A stretch of 64,000 nt of DNA from Hemileia vastatrix (GCA_030280995.1 JASXTE010000010.1:22390823-22454822), one strand, 5' to 3'; positions 21,654 through 33,404 are shown, counted from the first letter of the stretch. Numbers and translations are program-made. The notes: a model not told the origin generated them from the sequence alone.

Positions 21654-22523
21654 CAACACAATACATACCAGCCTCCAGAAGCTTCATCATCCAGAAAATG
21701 AGCTCCTACAACAGAATAACAAATTAAAAGAAAACAATTAATAATAATAATAAAGCAATAATAAAAAAATAATTTCAGAAATTTTTTTTTTTAACTGTTA
21801 TCTTTTTTTTTAAACTGTTATCTTTACTAAACTACTAATCATAAGAAAATTTGAAAATAAAATTAAAATGAAATAAATAAAATAATATGAACTAAATAAT
21901 TATAAAAAAAATGGTATCCCCCAGCCAATTGATGAGCTAACCCCCTGATACCTTACCCACATCCAAGTGCACCTTGATGTGGATACAAAATTAAATATTT
22001 TAAATGATTAACAAAAAATAATAAAAAATGAAACACAGAAATAAATGAAATAAATAAATAAAAAAGAAAATAGCATTTCCCGGCCAATTGATGAGCCTTT
22101 CCCCACCAATTCTTGCCCACATCCAGGTGATCCTGATGTGGTAACACCCTATATTTTTGATTTTATAATTTTAAACAACCCCCATAAAAAATTAAAAGAA
22201 AAAAAGAGAAAAAAGAAAATAATCTAAAACTACTATCTAGCAAACACATAACTACAAATTCAAAGACAGTCCAGCTCCATAGATGGTCCAGATTCAGAGA
22301 AGGTCCAGTAAGAGAAAGTCCCGTCCATAGAAATGATCATTGGGTGGGCTCCCTCCAATAAGTAAAAATGATGGGAGACCACCAGTGATCCACCACCAAT
22401 CCAAAAGCACCAAAAGACATACAAGGCAGTCCAGTTTAAAGTCATAGAGGACTAAAACCTGAATAATAACAACAGAACTAGAATTCAACTAGGACAAACA
22501 AAAGACTTGAGACAGACACTCTG
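21654..22523 (-). other. Gypsy-A noncoding region with conserved hairpins
   Basis: Two copies (21918-21982 and 22080-22141) of a block with CAATTGATGAGC and a CCACATC/GATGTGG stem, and one copy (22338-22387) of a block where CATTGGGTGG pairs with CCACCAGTG. The same two blocks occur in the same order in Gypsy-B and C. A TAAACTG hairpin lies at 22432-22453. The rest is A-rich and empty. Confidence 0.65.
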
Positions 22524-22874
22524 AGCTAACTGTTTTACAGAGCAACCAGCTCATCAGTTACCCCCACACTTGCCAAAATAAAATATAGAAGCCCCCCCTG
22601 GGTACCTTCTAACCAAAAAAACACAAAATCCAACACAATTAACCATAACCTATAAAAGTGAAGAGTCCGGCACTTGAAGACCAAAGGAATTTCCAGTTTA
22701 AAGTTGTAGAGGACTAAAACCTGTGAAAAGAAACCAATACTAGGGTTCAACCAAATTAAGAGAAGGGGTTGGAAAAAGACAATCTGGGGTAACTGTTGAT
22801 AGAGCAGCCAGCCCATCAGTCACCCCCACACTTGCCAAGGCAAAATCTAGAAGCCCCAACCCTGGGTACCTTCT
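22524..22874 (-). ncRNA. Two-hairpin module, copies b and c
   Basis: Copy b: TAACTG (22527) pairs with CAGTTA (22555), then AGAAG (22587) with CTTCT (22606). Copy c: GGGGTAACTG (22786) with CAGTCACCCC (22817), then AGAAG (22849) with CTTCT (22870). Compared with copies a, d and e the first stem changed T-A to C-G on both sides. A TAAACTG hairpin (22694-22715) lies between them. Confidence 0.62.
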
Positions 22875-22939
22875 AATAAAAGCTTCCAACACAAAAGTTG
22901 CTCTGCAACACCAAAATCCAAAATTTAAAGAATGTTCCA

Positions 22940-24226
22940 TAGTTTATCCTCATTGCGGAGTCAATCTTCTTCATGTCTTGTGCCTCTGGGATAAAATCTC
23001 TTCACCTGATCTGCAGCCACTCTCTTTTTTAAGACTGCACCATCCAACTCTTCCAAAACATAAGAACCTCCAGACACCTGAGATCTGACTCTGTAAGGTC
23101 CATTCCATCTGTCAGCAAACATTTTCCCCACTGACTCTCCAAAATTCTATTATAAACCAAAAGCAAAAACCAGGTTTCAAGGGATTCTGAGTCTATGAGC
23201 CAGCTTGTTGTCCCAGTATCTGACTGATTGATTTCTTATATTCATCATTCTAGAGTATTCCTTCTCCTGACATTCCTCTCTACATTCCAACTGTTGAATC
23301 CTGGCACAGAGCAAATCTTCTGTTGAGTGCACATCATCCAAATAAATTCCAAGATAGGATAAAGCTTCCAATTCCACTGGCAGAACCACTTTCTGACCAA
23401 ACATTATTTCATAAGGAGAATAGCCAGTTGTTCTCTTCACAGTGACCCTATCAGCAAATAACACCAAGGGTAAATAATGCCTCCACTTTTCAGCACTATC
23501 TCCACACATTTTCACCAAAGAATTCTTGATAACTTGATGGCATCTTTCAACCATGACTTCAGCTTCAGGATAATAGGGTGTTTCTACTCTAACTTTAGAA
23601 CCAACACTTGCCACAGCTTCTTTAAATTCAGCACCAAACTCTAGCCCACCATAAACAGTCACCAACTTCATCAACCCATATCTATAAATCCACTCTTTCT
23701 TCAAAATTTCTGCCATGTTCTTGGCAGTTAAATTAACCAGAGGCACTGCCTCAACCTAACCAGAAAAATAATCCCTAGCAAAAATCAAGTATTTATACCT
23801 GCCCTCTTTAATATGGACAGCATCCAGACTGACTCTTCCAAACACAGTTGATTAACCAGTAGCACGGACAACCTCTTTAGGTTTCAAATGACTTCTTCTT
23901 TGACATTCATCACAAGATTGAACCCAAGCCTGCACAGCCAACTTCATACCTGGCCACCAAAGTCTATCTGCTACTTTTTGATAGGTCTCCCCAAAGCCTC
24001 TATGACCAAGGTCTTCATGCAAAGACTTCAACACAACTTCTTGACCCTTCTTCTGAGTCACCACAACTTGAGGATTAGGATGTCTCCTTCTCATCAGCCT
24101 TCTTCTTGACACATAGAAGCCAGGACTCTTCTTCTTGATTGTCAGCTAAGAATCATTATCACAACTATCTAGCCTCTCCAACGTCAACAGATATTCCACC
24201 ATAGTAAAATAAAACCCAGACTGACC
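22940..24226 (-). pseudogene. pol: Gypsy-A integrase and GPY module
   Basis: The zinc module is HEDLGHRGFGETYQKVADRL with WWPGMK and CDECQRRS (24112-23852). The core shows ARDYFSG (first Asp), VTVYGGLEFG (second Asp, VDGG in Gypsy-B, is Tyr here) and YYPEAEVMVERCHQ (Glu). RWNGPYRV...SGGSYVLEELDG near 23110-23000 is the GPY/F module. Stops: TAG 24224, TAG near 24148, TAA 23850, TAG 23756, plus a shift near 23150. At 22940-22961 a TAAACTG hairpin closes the region. Confidence 0.88.
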
Positions 24227-27085
24227 CTAGGTCTCATCTTCAAAATTCAACAAAACAACATCCAAGGGTACAACCCTGTCATCAAAATCACCAGTGTAAA
24301 CATGAGCCAATTGACCATCCCAACCAGGACACCAATCTTTAAATTTTGGCACATCCTTCTTCTTCCACTGAATCTTATGAGAATCCAGTTCACTAACAAA
24401 GACACCATTCTCCAACTTTGAGCTGTCCCAAACAACAACTCCATCTTCATCAACAAAAACATTCTGATCACCAGAATCAAGATCAGATCCAGCCAGTTTA
24501 GCCTCTTGGGGGAGGTCTGAACAATCATCCAGTTTAGCCTCATGGGGGAGGAAAGAAAAATCTTCAGCACACTTTGTGCTGCCCCTAACCACTGGAACAT
24601 CTTCATCAAACTCTTCAGAATCAGAATCCTCATCTGTAGGTGGCCTCCTTGATAATCCATCAGGCATTGTAAAAGTTTTGCCCGGTTTGTGTACCAGGTC
24701 AAAAGAAAAATGTTGAATAAATGCCACCCACCTAGTCATTGGAGCATTTGGAAGACTAGGTTTTTTGATCATCTGAACCAAAGATTTAGCATCCACCTGA
24801 AGCTCAAAATGCTGCCCCCACAAAACAGTTTGTAGCTTCTTCAAAATTTTTGCTACACCACACAATTCCAACTTAGGCTGATAATACCTAGATTCCACTT
24901 CATTAAACACCACAGACTCATACCTTACTGGTATGACCCTCCCAGTTTTATCTTCCTGAGACAAAAAAGCACCAGCAGCAATATAGCTTGAGTCCACTTC
25001 CAGATAAATTTTTCCAGCATCAACACCATAATCCAACTTGTGAAGAATAATATCTTCACCAACCACCTTCTTCAACTTCTGAAAAGCCTCTTCACACTCT
25101 TCAGTCCATTCCCAATCTGCATCTTTCCTGGTCAGCCTCGTTAAAGGTGAAGCCAACAAAGAAAAATCCTTAATAAAAATCCTGACATATACACACACAC
25201 CCAAAAATCCCCTGACTTCAGTAGTATTTTTAGGCCTTGGCCATGACTGAATTTTATTAATCTTTTTCTTTGCCATAATCCTTCCTTCTTTACATACCAC
25301 ATGACCCAGAATTTCCAAAGCAGGAACACAACAACAGAATTTTGACCCAGAAATGGTCAAACCAGCCTCTTCAATCCTAAAAAACACTCTCTCTAGAGTT
25401 ATTGCATATTCCCAAGGATTCTCTTTCAGCACCTCATTACCATAATCAGTGGATGGTCCTTTAATTCCACCATCATCAATAAAAATACCAGCATGAGTAG
25501 GGACCTCATCCTGAAAAATCCAAGCCATCTGTGCTTGATAAACTGCCACTGAATTAGTTGCTCCTTGAGGCAACCTAGTGAGCTTAAATCTTCCCAAAGG
25601 AGTCTCAAAAGTTGTGAGAGGCCTTGAATCCATATGAAGTTCCCTCTCATCATAACCACCCATAATATCACCCAATCCATAACACACCCTTCCAGAAAAA
25701 GCTTCAACAAAATTCTCTGCACTTGGTGGCATACCAACATCCTTGATTGTGACTCTATTCAAGGCTCTAAGATCATGAAACACCCTCAACTTTACATTCT
25801 GCTTCTTTACACAGAAAACCGGACTTGAGTAACTGGATGTTGATTGTTTGTATAACCCAGTCCTGACTCTTTCCCTAACAATCTCCACAAAATCATCTCT
25901 GATAGCAGCTGGAATTGGAATAGGTTTTATTTGCCAAGGTTCATGACAAACCACAGGAATCAAGTAAGGTTCCCCATAAAAGTGTTTTAATACACCCCTT
26001 TCCTCGTCAACAAATGCCACAGCTTTTTCCCTTAGCACAATTACGTGCAACAAAAAACTCTTTTCTTCTTCAGACAACCACCCATCAGGACCAAAATTAA
26101 CAACTTTCAACCTTTCCACAGTCACCTTATCCGTCTCCATAAAATCTGGAGGATTCTTCACCAAAGGAGTACAGTACAGATCTCTTGATAATGGAGGTCT
26201 TTTCAAAGGTGGATTTGAACCCACAGGCATAGGCTCATTGACAGGCTTAATCTTCTGCGCTACCTTCTTATACTTTGCAGCTCCGCCTTCAACTTGAGGG
26301 ATCTTCAGGAAATCTTCACCACCAGACCTGGAACAAAAACCAAGGGTTTCCCCATTGCTCACATGTGTGGCCCAGGTAATGTTTTTGAAAGGTGTAGAAG
26401 AAACCCTAGCGGTGCACAATTGGGAGGACTTACTTTTAGACCCCAATCTCACCACTCCAAAACTTTTCTCAAATTCCAAATCTTCATCTTCACTTCCATC
26501 TTCCAAACCTTCAAATCTTGATTCATCTTCAGAATCCACTCTTCTTAAATAGTGCAGTTTATCCTCTTTCTGGAGGCCCAAAAATTGATCTTGATGATCT
26601 TCTTTCTTCATTATCTTCAGATTTTTTTCTTGATTTTCTTGAATTATCTTGAAATTTTTATCTTCTTTTCTTGAGTTTTCTTCTGACCTACAAAAATAAC
26701 CAGGGGTTTCCCCAATGCTCACAGGTGTGGCCCAGGTAATGTTTTTGAAAGGTGTAGGAGAAACCCTAGCAGTGCACAATCGGGAGGACTTACTTTTAGA
26801 CCCCAATCTCACCACCCCAAAGCTTTTCTGTATATCTTTCAATAAAGATATATAACCAATATTCTTTTTTGAACTTGAGTTAAAAATAATTGAAAATCTT
26901 GAGAGAGAACAGAGACTTGATAAAAAACTTGAAGAATACTTGCAGAAAAGAGAAAAATTAAAAAGAGAAGTTTGAAAATCCACTTGGTATATCTCCAAGG
27001 GAGCTGACCTACTACAACCTGGGATTTCCTCATCTTGGGGAGAGGTTTTAGCAGTAGGGTGATCAGCCCTCATCACTCTAAAAAA
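24227..27085 (-). CDS. pol: Gypsy-A pol: RT and RNase H, long open frame
   Basis: About 950 codons are open. A variable N-terminal third lacks known domains but carries GLQKEDKLHYL. RT then shows EPWQIKPIPIPAAIRDDF, YSSPVFCVKK, FHDLRALNRVTIKD, GLGDIMGGYDER, TRLPQGATNSVAVYQ and the catalytic GIFIDDGG near 25470. RNase H has YLEVDSSYIAAGAFLSQ, PKLELCGVAKIL and ends MPDGLSRRPP. A tail carries two L-P-x-E-A-K-L repeats that coincide with TAAACTG hairpins. Translation would be entered by -1 frameshift at 27079-27085; the ATG at 27073 could permit reinitiation. The integrase is cut off by TAG at 24224, so the copy is incomplete. Confidence 0.88.
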   Translation of the reverse strand, partial: FFRVMRADHPTAKTSPQDEEIPGCSRSAPLEIYQVDFQTSLFNFSLFCKYSSSFLSSLCSLSRFSIIFNSSSKKNIGYISLLKDIQKSFGVVRLGSKSKSSRLCTARVSPTPFKNITWATPVSIGETPGYFCRSEENSRKEDKNFKIIQENQEKNLKIMKKEDHQDQFLGLQKEDKLHYLRRVDSEDESRFEGLEDGSEDEDLEFEKSFGVVRLGSKSKSSQLCTARVSSTPFKNITWATHVSNGETLGFCSRSGGEDFLKIPQVEGGAAKYKKVAQKIKPVNEPMPVGSNPPLKRPPLSRDLYCTPLVKNPPDFMETDKVTVERLKVVNFGPDGWLSEEEKSFLLHVIVLREKAVAFVDEERGVLKHFYGEPYLIPVVCHEPWQIKPIPIPAAIRDDFVEIVRERVRTGLYKQSTSSYSSPVFCVKKQNVKLRVFHDLRALNRVTIKDVGMPPSAENFVEAFSGRVCYGLGDIMGGYDERELHMDSRPLTTFETPLGRFKLTRLPQGATNSVAVYQAQMAWIFQDEVPTHAGIFIDDGGIKGPSTDYGNEVLKENPWEYAITLERVFFRIEEAGLTISGSKFCCCVPALEILGHVVCKEGRIMAKKKINKIQSWPRPKNTTEVRGFLGVCVYVRIFIKDFSLLASPLTRLTRKDADWEWTEECEEAFQKLKKVVGEDIILHKLDYGVDAGKIYLEVDSSYIAAGAFLSQEDKTGRVIPVRYESVVFNEVESRYYQPKLELCGVAKILKKLQTVLWGQHFELQVDAKSLVQMIKKPSLPNAPMTRWVAFIQHFSFDLVHKPGKTFTMPDGLSRRPPTDEDSDSEEFDEDVPVVRGSTKCAEDFSFLPHEAKLDDCSDLPQEAKLAGSDLDSGDQNVFVDEDGVVVWDSSKLENGVFVSELDSHKIQWKKKDVPKFKDWCPGWDGQLAHVYTGDFDDRVVPLDVVLLNFEDET

Positions 27086-29436
27086 GACAAACCCTCACTA
27101 GAGCCTGAGCTGCACTCCAAGAAACAAGAGGCAGAACCCACATCTCTTCTTCTCCTAAAACAATCCATGCATTGACACATGGAAGAAAAACCAGGCCTAT
27201 TTTCCCAACCATCATCTCCAGGAGATGATAACCTCATGTGAAGTCTTCTCTCATCTTCACCAGTCAACTCCAAACTTATAACCGATTCTTGCCTGAAAAT
27301 CCATCAAGAATGGCCCATGCAAAACAGCTTTAACTGTTCCTTTAGCAATATAAAAATGAACATTCCCTGAGGCTCCACCAACATCTAACTTCACAAACTT
27401 GGAAGTTTAAACCAATTCAGTGACATTACCACCAATCCCTCTCAAATTTCTACCAATAACAGTTTTGATGGGGAGGCCCAGATGAGTAGCCTCAAACAAA
27501 GAAATCAGGTTAATCTGAGAACCTGAATTTACCAATGCCCTAGCCTCCCTTCCATTCAGAGTGATGTTGAAATATCCCAGAGGAGCAGAAAAATGAGTTT
27601 CCAACCCCTCACCAAACTTTTCAGCAGAATCACATATGTATTCTACTTCCCCAGAAGACACTCTTCTCCTGGTCAACAACCTTTTTTGTCTATCAGCCAA
27701 CCCAGGACTGATAGCATACAATTCCCCATAAGAAAGGGAAACCTGACCCTGATTCATCCTTTTTAGAACAGAATCCATAACATTAGATTGACCAGAAACC
27801 ACTGGCCTCTCAAAGTGAGCCCTTGGCTTCACCACCTTGGTCCTAGGAGATTCTTGAGAACCAGCACTACCAACAGATTTACCATCAACAGGAACTAAAC
27901 CAGATCCCTCACCAGACCCTCTAACTCCAGCAGGCTTTGGCAATTAAGCCAAAGGGACATCCTCCTCAGATTCAGAATCAAAATACATGGGCATTGGCTC
28001 ACCATTCATGTCCAATGCACCAAAACTAGGGGGGCCCATGTCTGCCATACCCTTCTGCATCTTGTACAGCTCCTCTTTGCTGTACTTCTTCCTAGCTGCA
28101 CTCAGCTTAGGATCCACCTTTGAAGCATTTGGCTTTGGTTGTTCCTGAGAACTGCTCTTAGACCTTCCCACCTTTCCTGCTTCCACATCATAAACACCAG
28201 CCAAGCATTCCCCACTTGACTGTCCACCACAAGAATACAACTCTAAGCCACCAAAGGAAGTAGAAAAAGAGACCTTATTAACCTCCTTCCCCTTTCCCTT
28301 GACATCATCATCTTCCTTAACAGAAGACTTCCCCTGATCAGGAATCTCCTCAAACCTTGGCCTCCTTTGATTGAGACCACCCCTTCTCCTGACCAAATCA
28401 ACAGGAGCCTGCCCCTCACTGGGCTTCACAAATGAACCATCAGGGAACTTGAAAACCCTGCCATCAAACTCCACTTTCCATCAGACACATCCCTGTTCAG
28501 AGCCCAACAATCATTGGACTTGTGCCCCCTCCTGCTGCAATAAGAGCAGACACAAGGATCACTCCTTCCAGCCCTCCTATCAAAATCTCTAGGCTGAGAA
28601 GGCGACTTATTGACCTTCTTAGCCTCCTGAACAAAAATATGTAGCTGTTTTGTCAGATCAGCCAACTTCTCCACCACTGGGTCCCTCTCCTGTTTGGGAA
28701 CCTTCACCAAATTCTCCTCTTCCCTCTTCACTCTAACCTCCTCTTCAGCCAAAGCCTCACTGACTTTGCTGACATACTTGGCACACCCCTCCTGATAGGT
28801 GTCCACAGCCAATAACTTCAAATGGGCCTCCACAGCCTCCTTAAACTTGTCCAAGGCAGGAAACTTCTGATCCCCATTAGAAAGAGTCTTCATCAAGTCT
28901 TTCCTTGACAGCTCCTTAAACACATCCATCCTGACATCTCTAGCCAGGGCAGACCAAAAAACATCCTTGGCAGCATTTTCATGTGCCAGCTCCTCCACTT
29001 CCACCAAATATTCCACCACAGGATCAAAATGTAGCAGAAACTTCCTGTAACTATGCAAGTTACCAACACCACCAAAAGATTGCCATTCACTGACAACCTT
29101 GTTCAGATCCACCATAGTGAACCTGAAACCCCATCTGTCCACCATCTCCCTACACAGCAACTTACAATCCCTCTTCTTGTAGCCAGGCATGGCCACAACC
29201 TCCTTCTCCACTGCCCTATCACCAATGAAGAAGATAATTTGCTTCACCAAGTACAGGTAAGAAGCACCATCCACACCAGCAGCAGTTTCATACTTCTCTA
29301 GAAACCACTTGACATCATCACCATTAAACTTGGTACCATCCCAAGTTTTAATCCTCACACACTCCCTAACCATCACAGAAGGAGGACCATCTCCCCCACT
29401 GACAGTTACCACAGGAATAGCAGAACCAGAAGCCAT
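27073..29436 (-). pseudogene. gag: Gypsy-A gag-protease
   Basis: Starts ATG 29436 (MASGSAIPV). The capsid-like region (KTWDGTKFNGDDVKWFL to LKLLAVDTYQEGC) spans about residues 25-235. A canonical zinc knuckle CSYCSRRGHKSNDC follows. A frame change near 28475 leads to the FKFPDGSFVKPSEGQAP part, TAA at 27941, then the protease ITLNGREARALVNSGSQINL, where Asn replaces the catalytic Asp. Another TAA (27407) and a shift precede a Cys-rich end (CQCMDCFRRRR). The protease is part of the Gag frame in this family. Product cannot be made intact. Confidence 0.85.
27079..27085 (-). promoter_or_regulatory. -1 frameshift site TTTTTTA, gag/pol
   Basis: In the gag frame the heptamer reads T TTT TTA, the X XXY YYZ form also used by HIV-1, and the gag TGA follows one codon later (27073-27075). 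The pol frame continues in -1 without a stop. Gypsy-B, C and D have TTTTTTG in the same place. The TGA also overlaps an ATG (TGATG), so reinitiation is an alternative. Confidence 0.7.
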
Positions 29437-29506
29437 TCTTCCAGACCAAAACACCAAAAAGAGCCAACCAAAGAAAACAGAGATTCCAAAGAACTAGCAA
29501 GTTCTA

Positions 29507-29524
29507 CCCCACGTTGGGCACCAG
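29507..29524 (-). promoter_or_regulatory. Gypsy-A primer-binding site
   Basis: On the minus strand TGGTGCCCAACGTGGGG starts three bases after the 5' LTR. The corresponding sites are in Gypsy-C (51968-51985) and Gypsy-D (58247-58264). Form TGG-x-GCCCAAC is typical of tRNA-primed retroelements; the tRNA species was not determined. Confidence 0.75.
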
Positions 29525-29527
29525 AAA

Positions 29528-30377
29528 TGTAGACAATCCTATAGTACTAGCTATAGGCCTTGATGTAGGTTGCAAATCCACACCAGAGACAGCAATGATA
29601 CTTGCTATAGCTTGCAAGACTATAACAGAGAAAACAGTTGCGAGTAAAATTAAATGAAGAACTTACTTGCAACAAAACACAGCCAAATTGTGGCCAACAA
29701 CAGTGAAAACTGCCTGAGAAGCCGTATATAATCACCAGATGGTTGTATGATAATTAAAGTTCCCCCAAACTGTCTTATGCAGTATATACACACAGACCAC
29801 CCCTCTAATATCCATGCACAGCAACACATTTGGCACCTGTACCAGCCAAATTGAATAAAAAACCCTTCAGAAGCACTCCCCAACCTTCTAAACCAGAGGT
29901 GGGCGGGCCGCCTGAAGCCGCACCGCCTCCCTGAAGCCAGAAAACCAATAAAAACATCTAATCTACTTAGAAAACTTCACTACAACTACTAAAACCCTTA
30001 AAACACGAAATTAAGCTATGACAACATTTAGACATAAAACTTAGAGCCAAATTAGCCCTATGTAATGGTACTAAGAACTTAACCCTAATACTTAAGGTTA
30101 GCCTGTAAAACACAAAAAACAAAATTAAACAGCTATCTTCTATAATTAAAAATGAGGAAATGACCCCTTAAAACTTAGAATATGAAAAATGTCCACAAGA
30201 CATGAAATATAGAGAAAAAGTGGGGCTATCCAATGGTAGTACTCACATACCTGAAGTCCAAATATTCACGTAATAAATCCCGAAAAACACCCAGTTCTTC
30301 AACCAATGTCAAATAAGACATTCACAAACAGCACCAAACTGCACAACAAAGGCCTCTGCCAATGTTGGGAGACCACA
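29528..30377 (-). repeat. Gypsy-A 5' LTR
   Basis: 850 bp, ends TG...CA on the plus strand, followed by the ACGG target repeat. It lacks the 220-bp part seen in the other LTR. It must carry the sense promoter (minus strand); no clear TATA box was identified. Confidence 0.88.
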
Positions 30378-31263
30378 ACGGTTATAACTGAAAATGGGGG
30401 CAAATTTTTCAACAGCACCTTTGAGAATTTATTTTCAGAAAAAGGAATTAAACCCCTCACAATGGCTCCCTATACGCCACAACAAAATTTTTTTTTCCAA
30501 ACGTGGAAACCAAACCTTAGTTGAAAAAGCTAGAACCATGCTTTTCACCTGTGGATTAGATGGATCATGGAGGGGAGAGGAAATCAACACCGCCAATTAC
30601 TTGCTGAACCAAACTCCTTCTTTGGCCATTCAAATCAAAACTCCTCTTGAACTTTGGGATCCAACTGCTAAAGTTGTATATGGTAAACTCCATCCTTTTG
30701 GCTGTGACATGGTCCACAATATACCCTACCAAAGGTGTGTTTCAAAATTTGCACCAGTGGGAAAACAAGGCATCTTTATAGGTTAATCCTGATGGTCATC
30801 ATAACTACAAGATCTTCTTATCAAAACTGGATAGATTCATAGTAACCCATGATGTTAGATTCATTGACAACTCATTTTTTATTGCCAAACAAATCTCAAG
30901 TTCCAATCCAGTTTTATTACCTTTCCATGATTTTACCATCCTATCTGCCCCCTCTATAAAAATGATTTCTGCTCCTACAACACCCCATATTGAGGAATTA
31001 ACTGAGGATTCTCAAGTTCCCACCTCCAAATCATAAATTCCGTGAACTCTCAAATTTGGCAAAACTTATACTTGTGTACCAAAAATACTCCGGCACTTAA
31101 TGATATCAGAAGTAAAATTGACTCCAATAACATTCTCAATCACTCCAGATGCAGTAATAGTGTGTGCAATTCCATTTCACAACAAGATGACATCCCAAAA
31201 CACTATAATCAGGCTATAAATGGCAAAGACTCAAGTTTATGGGCTGAAGCAATTCAATCCAAA
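30378..31263 (+). pseudogene. pol: Copia integrase C-terminal part
   Basis: Resumes after Gypsy-A with VITENGGKFFNSTFENLF (ENGG instead of the usual DNGG) and APYTPQQN. A frame change in a T-run near 30490 leads to KRGNQTLVEKARTMLF, NYLLNQTPSLAIQIKTP and HPFGCDMVHNIP, usual for copia integrase. Stops follow from 30784. The stretch to 31263 is the variable linker to RT in broken frames. Core acidic residues are changed, so it is dead. Confidence 0.85.
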
Positions 31264-32705
31264 TAAACAGTATTTCAAAGCATTGTGTTTTGAGGGTGGT
31301 TTCAAGACATTAAAACAGGAAAATTCTGGGTGCGGTTTGTGTTTTCAAAAGAAAAATTGACAGTGATGGTAATTTATCTTGTTATAAGGCAAGACTCTGT
31401 GTGCAAGGTTACTCTCAAACTGAGGGTATCAACTATAATGATTCCTTTGCCCCAACTGGACAGTTAGCATCCTTAAAAACCTTATTAAGCCTATCTGCTT
31501 CAAAAAATTATGAAGTACATCAAATGGATGTCAAAACTGCTATCTTACATAATGTTCCTGAAGAAGATGTATATATACGTTTTCCTGAAGGATATTCTGG
31601 TCCTTAACCTGCTAACTTGTGTCTCAAACTTGAAAAATCTCTTTACCACCTTTAACAAAGTCCAAGATGTTGGTACAAGAGATTGAAAGACTTCTTCACA
31701 TCAATATCATTTTTACCTAATCCTGCAGATCCCTGAGTACTTTCAAATGATTCTACTAACAATCCATGTTGATAACCTTGACATCTGTGGTAAGGATGTT
31801 TCTCAAATTAAAAAACGTCTTAAAACTTCTTTTGAAATGGATGACTAATTTGAAGTCTCATGGATTTTAAGCATGAAAGTCTCTTGTAATAGGGAAAAGA
31901 AGGAATTTTATTTGTCACAATCACTGTATATTTCAAACATGCTCAAAGAATATAACATGACTGAATGTAGACCTGCTTCAACACTCCTAGTACCCAAAGT
32001 CAAATAAACAATCAAACCTGATGATCAACCAACATACAATTTTGACTATAGAAGAGCCATAGGCCTCTTAAATTATCTTGTCTCCTGTACCCAACCAGAT
32101 CTGGCCTACAAAGCCAGTAGGCTATCAAAGTTCTTGAACTCCCCCTCAAACAATCATGTACAACAATTCAAACATGTTTTGTGATATCTCCAAAAAACTA
32201 TTAATTATGGGCTGACATTGCTCACCTCAAATCACTCTGAATTAATTGGCTATTCAGATGCAGATTGGGTCTCATCTCCAACCTGTAAATCAACATTGGG
32301 GTCCTTGATATTCTTCAACAGTCTCCTGGGCTGGTGCTCAAGCAAGAAACAAGTTGTTGATCTATCTACAACTGAAGCTGAATACCAGGAAATGTCTGAG
32401 GTAGGCAAAGATATAGTATGGTTTACTCAAATCTTTACAGGTCTTAACCTAAATCATGGAACTCCTACAATTCTCAATGAAAACCAAGGGGCAGTCACAC
32501 TTGTCAAGAATCCATTGTATCAACACAGATCTCAACACATCAACATGTCTCTTAATTGGCTTAGGGAGCTGGTTACCTCTGAACAAATCAAAACTTCTTA
32601 TGTTTCTACTTCTGAAATGATTGCAGACCTACTGACTAAGTCTCTATCTTGTAAAAAGCATGATAAATTTTGCAAGGCTATTGGCCTATCTGATTTTCAG
32701 CATTG
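31264..32705 (+). pseudogene. pol: Copia RT and RNase H
   Basis: RT: KARLCVQGYSQTEGINYND, FAPTGQLASLKTLLSLSAS, EVHQMDVKTAILHNV, YIRFPEGYSGP, then IHVDNLDICG where the catalytic VDD has become VDN. RNase H: IGYSDADWVSSPTCKSTLG, STTEAEYQEMSEVGKDIVW, NENQGAVTLVKNP and SEMIADLLTKSLS, ending TGA at about 32704. Stops lie at 31605, 31644 and repeatedly to 32185. The last 162 codons (32218-32706) are open. Confidence 0.9.
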
Positions 32706-32716
32706 AGCATGGGGGG

Positions 32717-33344
32717 TATTGGAATAATATAAGATTCTTAATATTCTGATAATTGTTATTCACTTTTGTATGTAAATAGGAAATTACTTTTGTTTCCATT
32801 CTTTTACTTCCGTAGCCTGGTTCTTTTACATACGCCACCTAGTTTACTATAAGAAGGAGATACCTCTGTCCGTTTATCAGAATCTCCTTTCTTATTCTCC
32901 TTCTTCATTGTTTTTGTCTTTACAAAATTTTCACTTTACTCTTTACTTATCTATTCCTCTTCTTACTCCTTAATTAGTGTGGCGGCATTTCTTTTTCTAT
33001 CATATCATTTATTAACTTGGACTCTTACTCCTCTGAACCAGGTATTTAATACTTATGTTAGTGTGCTATTCATGCTGAAATTCATCACCTTTCATATTCT
33101 CCTTCTTTCTTATATTTGTCTTTACAAAATTTTCACTTGACTCTTTACTTATCTCTTCCACCTCTTACTCCTTTATTAATGTGGTGGCATTTCTTTTTCT
33201 ATCTTATCATTTATTAACTTTGACTCTTATTCCTCTGAACAAGGTATTTACTACTTATTGTGGTGGCAATTCTTTTTCTATCTTATAATTTATTAACTTT
33301 GACTATTAGTCCTCTGAACCAGGTATTTGATGGCATATCATTCA
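32717..33344 (+). repeat. Copia 3' LTR, with polypurine tract before it
   Basis: A GGGGGG tract at 32711-32716 precedes TATTGGAATAATAT. The internal unit of about 160 bp (CTCCTTCTT, GTGGCGGCATTTC, CTGAACCAGGTATTT) is present about three times, against two in the 5' LTR, which explains the 79-bp length difference. Ends CATATCATTCA and is followed by TTACTG. Confidence 0.87.
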
Positions 33345-33360
33345 TTTACTGCATAAGACC

Positions 33361-33404
33361 AAAGTGTCCAGCACAAGTTCAGCCAAACTTGTGCTGGACA
33401 CTTT
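33361..33404. repeat. Hairpin palindrome right of the copia element
   Basis: AAAGTGTCCAGCACAAGTT pairs with AACTTGTGCTGGACACTTT around a 6-nt centre. It is the outer part of the right arm of the inverted-repeat element at 14972-15438, separated from it by the copia insertion. Gypsy-B begins at its right edge. Confidence 0.8.

Larger units (their letters stand above)
17669..30377 (-). mobile_element. Gypsy-A: complete large Ty3/gypsy element with antisense genes
   Basis: LTRs (17669-18740 and 29528-30377) carry TG...CA ends, and ACGG flanks both sides (17665-17668 and 30378-30381). The copia integrase reads on across the site. Sense direction is minus: primer site at 29507-29524, gag-protease, a -1 frameshift, then RT, RNase H, integrase, GPY module. 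A ~4-kb region before the 3' LTR holds two plus-strand genes and hairpin repeats. Length is 12.7 kb, long for the superfamily. Coding parts have several stops, so this copy is not autonomous now. Confidence 0.92.
15440..33344 (+). mobile_element. Ty1/copia retrotransposon, split by Gypsy-A
   Basis: Two LTRs in the same orientation (15440-15988 and 32717-33344) enclose gag, protease, integrase, RT and RNase H in copia order. TTACTG lies immediately outside both ends (15433-15438 and 33346-33351), a credible target duplication. The integrase frame stops at 17668 and resumes at 30378, with Gypsy-A between. LTRs begin TATTGG rather than the common TGTTGG. Many stops and extensive LTR differences show that the insertion is old. 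Confidence 0.9.
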
